Both the position numbers and the translations under genes were made by a program. The notes under the pieces were generated by a model that was not told where the DNA came from, made no database searches, and worked only from the letters and a program-made list of their open reading frames with translations. 64,000 bases of DNA from Parasponia andersonii (Eukaryota; Streptophyta; Magnoliopsida; Rosales; Cannabaceae): NCBI GenBank assembly GCA_002914805.1, contig JXTB01000164.1, forward strand, positions 141,136 through 205,135, read 5' to 3'. Within the stretch, counting starts at the first letter, position 1; every line of letters starts with the position of its first letter. Below are positions 60,201 to 64,000 of this stretch, piece after piece.

Positions 60201-61563
60201 AATTATGTACTGTACAGTGGCTGAAAAACATCAATGTGATTTTCTATTGTCTAGAAAGTTTCTTAGTTCTTTGATTTATTTTTTATCTTCTTTTCCGTTT
60301 TCTGTGGGTATAATATTTTCTGCACGCCAGCAACCCTATGAAGTTTGCTTTGCTTGATATATGCAGGTTTACTAGTGCATTATCGGGTCAAGCTGTTACT
60401 GATATAATACAAAGGACTACTGGTAGACTGGAGTCTCTTCATTCTGAGGGTGTTCATGTATGGAGATATCTTGGATCTTATTTGAAACGTTTGAAAGATT
60501 TTATTATCTATTGAATTGCTTTTGTTTACCCGGGATTTTAACAACTTTGTGTATTGACAGAGACTCTCGGAAATGTGCTGCTCTGCAGTTTCCCAACTGC
60601 TGATGCTTGGTAAATCCATCATATCTGGTGCTAACAAAGTTCAGGAGGGTGCTGATGCTGATGATGATGACTTGCTGAATATTGATTGGCCTGAAGATTC
60701 TGTTGAGAAAGCTAAAATAATCAGATCAAAAGCACAATCAATGACAGTATATTTGGAAGCAGTTTCCAACAGCTTTATCACAGGTTGATTATTTTAATTC
60801 TCCAAATCTCTTGCACGTCCTCATTCGTGATTCTTTTCTTTTCACTTCAGTAGTAGTAAGGAGAAATATTTGTTTGTTTGATCTCGTTAGGTGAAAAAAA
60901 AAAAAAAAAAGAGGTGAACTTAGGCTGGGGAAGAGATAAGAGATTTTTGCTTTTATTTTAAAGACGGAGGATTTTCTCTTCTGTAAGCAACTGAAGTGAG
61001 AATCATGCGTACTAATACTATTAAGAGGCCAAATTTGTGAGGTCACCTAGAGCACCTATATATATAGTTATAATCATACAAGCAGTAAATAGCACAGGCA
61101 TAACCTTATGAGATTGTGTAATTAGAAGGGGTTTTTGGTTAGTGAGTGAGGCATCTTCCAAACAAGGACAAGTTTACATCTTATTTTATTTGTCATTAAC
61201 TTGCCGTGTTGATATGTACATTTTAATTTCAAACCATTGTATTTCTTCGCTACTTTTCATGGCATAGTCACCTTTTCACACTTGTTTTTTATTGTTCTTC
61301 ATTATTAGGAGGTTGGTAAGTTAGGACGGCAGTTTACATTTTTAACTCATCTTTCAGGAATATCTGATGTTGCTGAAGCTTATGTAGCGGCAATGAAGGG
61401 TGCTTCTGCTGAATGCCATGAAGCTCTTCCACATACATCAATTCAAGAAAAAGCAAATGCCTTTACTGAACACCTCCGGCTTGACCAGACGACATCTGTG
61501 GGGAAACTCCAGGATGGCCTCCAATACTTGTCCTACGTTGTCGCCTCCATGCCTGTTGCTTAA
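57285..61563 (+). CDS. FAM114-like protein (At2g15860-like, DUF719 family), 9 exons
   Basis: Exons: 57285-57470, 58009-58215, 58433-58530, 58906-58978, 59054-59257, 59335-59591, 60367-60457, 60561-60783, 61358-61563. They splice in frame to 514 aa. Intron 2 begins AG|GCAAGT, a GC-AG intron; the nearby GT at 58221 would break the frame. The N-terminus is acidic and Pro/Gln-rich, followed by a Gly/Trp motif (GGGSGWGGWGFSP) at about 33-45 that marks the FAM114 family. A very acidic, charged region lies at about 75-115 (EESESSKEEEGAEES). Helical segments follow, including GLKVFDSSMENFASGAWQAF and GKAFTSKGIQVLELVG, and a C-terminal helical part ending LQDGLQYLSYVVASMPVA. Human FAM114A1/A2 are cytosolic Golgi- and Rab2-linked proteins; a trafficking role in the plant is an inference. 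Plant entries often carry the label 'BAT2 domain protein', which describes composition only. Confidence 0.9.
58216..58432 (+). other. GC-AG intron (intron 2 of the FAM114-like gene)
   Basis: The 5' splice site reads CAG|GCAAGT and the 3' site ttggcag|GG. Using GC keeps the frame (FSQ|GLKVFD). The match to the GC-AG consensus AG|GCAAGT is exact. Confidence 0.85.
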
Positions 61564-62321
61564 AAACTAGGATAGTCGACCCTGTTAGACTCGAATTAAC
61601 TAGCTTTATGTGTAAATACTTGCATTTCACACTCTGCTTGGACTGTGGTCTCATCAAATCTTTGTTTTCGCGGCTGAGATTTTACTCAAAAGCATAAGAT
61701 ATTCTTTTATCAGATGTCTGAAAGTCATCCATGATAACGAGGAGGAAATCCGTGTATTTTGCTCTCAAATTAGCGGTTTATTGACTCGATTCCGATCCCA
61801 ATCCAACATCCCAAATTTTCGTTCAAAGCGAAGTGAATTAAGATTTAGGCCTATATCTATGTATATATTTTGATTGTCCTTTGAATTGAGAATTGACATT
61901 GTAGGGCGTATAATTCCATATGCGCTATAAACTTTCTTTAAACTTTTAAAAAGAAATTGTTGCCCTTTTTAATTTCACAACCCAGGAGCAAATACTTTGT
62001 GGAAGCATGAACCTAGTGGAGATTCAAATTGAGGTAATTAGGCTGGGTAGCAGTCTTGAAGGTTCGTGTTATATTCGTACTCGTTATTATTATTATTTTT
62101 CTCAAGAAAACTGCTCTGCTCTTTTTAAGAATTGTTATTTATGAAAGGAGCCATTTGAACATGGTAAGGCCCACTTGTTTCATGCTTTGCTTGAGATGGC
62201 CTGACAAAATATTGTGCTCTGCTTGGGCTAGGCCAAGCCTAAAAATTTTAGGCTCGACTATGACCCACAGGACGTGCTCAACTAGCCCTATGTACTAGGT
62301 ATAATGAGCTCACATTAGAAT
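61564..62321. other. 3' flank, no gene
   Basis: Holds the 3' UTR of the FAM114-like gene. At about 62160-62290 there are gggctaggccaagcc-type words seen in many plant dispersed repeats. Confidence 0.4.
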
Positions 62322-62785
62322 GAGAAATTTACCGATAGTACCTATTTTTAAAATTTATTTTCATAAACATCTATTTTTATTTTTTTTTAAAAATACATAT
62401 TTTTATGGTTTATATTTCATATACAAAATATGATTGGTTCAAATTTACAATATGAATTTTATTTATAAGGTACACACTTCATGTATGAAATATGAACAGT
62501 ATACATTTAAATATAAATGTTTACCATAATTAACTTTTTTTTATTATAAATTTGACCTATAATATATATTTTAAAATATGTGCCAATTTTTATTTTAATT
62601 TTTGTTCATGAAATGTAGACCATGATATATATATTTAATGCATGAAATATATACTATGGTATATATTTTATGTGTAAAATAGTGATGGTCTATATTTCTC
62701 TAAAAATAGATATTTATGAAATAAAAATAAAAATAAGTATTTATAAAAATATAGTTTTAAAAGCAGGTATTTATTAACTTTTCTC
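62322..62785 (+). mobile_element. TIR element family member 2, fold-back type (about 464 bp)
   Basis: The left end gagaaatttaccgata continues into acctatttttaaaa and ttttcataaacatctat. The right end, reversed, reads gagaaaagttaataaatacc and then gcttttaaaact, an imperfect inverted repeat of about 60 bp or more. The inside has repeated 'atgaaat-tata-cat' phrases. It is related to 33521-33935 in the opposite orientation. Confidence 0.6.
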
Positions 62786-63255
62786 AATTAGAATGGGTTC
62801 CTTATAAAAATCCAATCCGTGTTGCGGCTTACTATAGATAGATGAGATGAGGGTGTCGATCCTCATTCAGACCCGACTATGGTGTCCACTCAATGTGAGC
62901 ACGTATTTATATTTCTAATCTTGTAATTTTTAGCGTTTTGAAGTTCAACATCTCTTCCAAAAAAAAAAAAAAAAAAAGACATCCAAGATTCCTTTGGTAG
63001 GAGGGATTTATGGGAGGATAGAGAGGGTTGGAGGGAGAGAAATAGAGGGAGAGGTAAAATTGTAAGAGGAATTGAGGAAATGATAGGTGAAGTGAAGGGA
63101 TGGGCACTCTCTCGTGACCCACCATTTTGAATCATCCCACTCTTTCTTTAATCTTTTTATGTGAAATGACAAAATTGCTATTCTTAAATAAATTTTAAAA
63201 AATGATGAAATGAAAAATATAATAATTTTATTAATAAATACTAACTATGTATCTT
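62786..63255. other. intergenic spacer
   Basis: Contains a gggagg-rich purine stretch (about 62996-63070) and an A run near 62959. No gene is seen. Confidence 0.4.
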
Positions 63256-63286
63256 ATTCTCTGTTGTGCGGTCTAAAATCCTAAGG

Positions 63287-63385
63287 TATGCGACCTCCTC
63301 CAAGAAGGATATATGCGACCTCTTCCGTGATGCTTATATGCGACCTTTTCCGCAGGTTTTTGTGCGACCTTCTCCTTCCAGTTTT
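63287..63385 (+). repeat. about 25-bp x 4 tandem array
   Basis: Units begin tatgcgacctcctcc, tatgcgacctcttcc, tatgcgaccttttcc and tgtgcgaccttctcc. The first 15 bases are well kept and the remainder varies. Confidence 0.85.
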
Positions 63386-63397
63386 CCTTAACAAACA

Positions 63398-63517
63398 GGA
63401 AACCTATAGGAAAAGGGAAACACGAAAACACTATAAAGGAAACCTACAAGAAGAGGGAAATAGGTAAATGCTGTGGAAGAAACCTACAAGGAAAGGGAAA
63501 CTGAAGACTCCTATTTG
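63398..63517 (+). repeat. 40-bp x 3 tandem array
   Basis: Units 63398-63437, 63438-63477 and 63478-63517 each begin (g/a)gaaacctayaagraaaggg or a close variant and diverge in the second half. They lie directly after the 25-bp array. Confidence 0.85.
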
Positions 63518-63657
63518 CGATTAACTAAGTTATCCTTTTCGAGTAGTTATCCAATTGTATTGTTATTTAATTTATGTTACCCAATTGTATAGTTACCCGT
63601 TTATACAATTAGGATCCTAGAGGCATAGGGAACCTTGGGACATAAGGTCACTACAAT

Positions 63658-63667
63658 CTATATAAAG
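63658..63667 (+). promoter_or_regulatory. TATA box in the LTR-like sequence
   Basis: ctatataaag followed by a G run, a form often seen in LTR promoters. Confidence 0.5.
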
Positions 63668-64000
63668 GGGGCTCTATGTTCCGAAGAGATCATCACCAAT
63701 TCTGGGCAGAAACAAGTCACAGAAAATAGAAGTCAGAGCAAATACACGCCTAGAGTATTCCAAATTTTGGGTAGTCTAAGTCGTTAGTATTCTTCAATAG
63801 CTTTTAGTCTTTCCGATCTCCAAACAAGATTGTAATCTTGAGTGTTCATTATTATTCATAAAGTAGTGAGAAAACAGTGGACGTAGGCTCATCTTTTTCG
63901 GGGCTGAACCACTATAAATCCCTCTCTCCTTATTTGCTTTGATTATTTACTTCAATTTACACAAGCCACATCTCTTAATTATTTATAAATTTATTGTTGA

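Larger units (their letters stand above)
63256..64000 (+). mobile_element. LTR-like sequence running off the window edge
   Basis: A non-coding block richer in GC than its surroundings contains two short tandem arrays, then a strong TATA element with a G run (ctatataaagggggc, about 63658) and a transcript-leader-like region. This layout is typical of the U3-R-U5 of a plant LTR retrotransposon. The partner LTR, primer site and right boundary lie outside the window, so the class is open. Confidence 0.5.

Overview
This 64 kb window is nuclear DNA from a flowering plant, most likely a eudicot. The evidence is spliced genes with short GT-AG introns, very AT-rich intergenic DNA, plant-specific protein families (LRR-extensin, MEE14/CBP1, Expp1) and a dense population of decayed plant transposons. 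The species cannot be fixed from the sequence alone. There are two small N gaps, one base at 13261 and five bases at 31406-31410.

Six protein-coding genes can be rebuilt with complete reading frames across their introns. (1) An Expp1-family secreted protein on + (11937-15024, 3 exons, 248 aa). (2) A CDCA7-like zinc-finger protein on - (15567-17854, 5 exons, 362 aa), convergent with the first. (3) A PXA-PX-Nexin_C sorting nexin of the SNX13/At2g15900 type on - (22015-30786, 15 exons, 1036 aa). (4) A MEE14/CCG-binding-protein-1 homologue on + (48938-50323, 3 exons, 203 aa). (5) A pollen-type LRR-extensin on + (51663-53903, intronless, 746 aa). (6) A FAM114-like protein on + (57285-61563, 9 exons, 514 aa) with one GC-AG intron. 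From memory, genes 3-6 have the same neighbours as Arabidopsis At2g15900, At2g15890, At2g15880 and At2g15860, so the right half looks like a conserved microsyntenic block opened up by about 18 kb of repeats.

The rest is mostly repeat-derived. Positions 1-11000 hold a hAT (DUF4371-type) transposase fossil, a complete TRIM element with matching 5-bp target duplications, an Athila-like Gypsy remnant nested in another repeat, and a long-TIR element with an internal minisatellite. Intron 1 of the Expp1 gene carries a MITE cluster arranged as a large palindrome around the single N. The 31-48.7 kb desert holds a decayed Ty1/Copia element with a 3' LTR, a LINE ORF1 fossil, further TIR elements and a cluster of TTGACY motifs. 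The right edge enters what looks like an LTR with two short tandem arrays.

The protein genes share no evident pathway. I found no operon-like, CRISPR-like or otherwise novel multi-gene system. The most useful second looks are the palindromic MITE array at the assembly gap, the GC-AG intron, the intact TRIM, the microsynteny block and the conserved CDCA7 zinc-finger residues.
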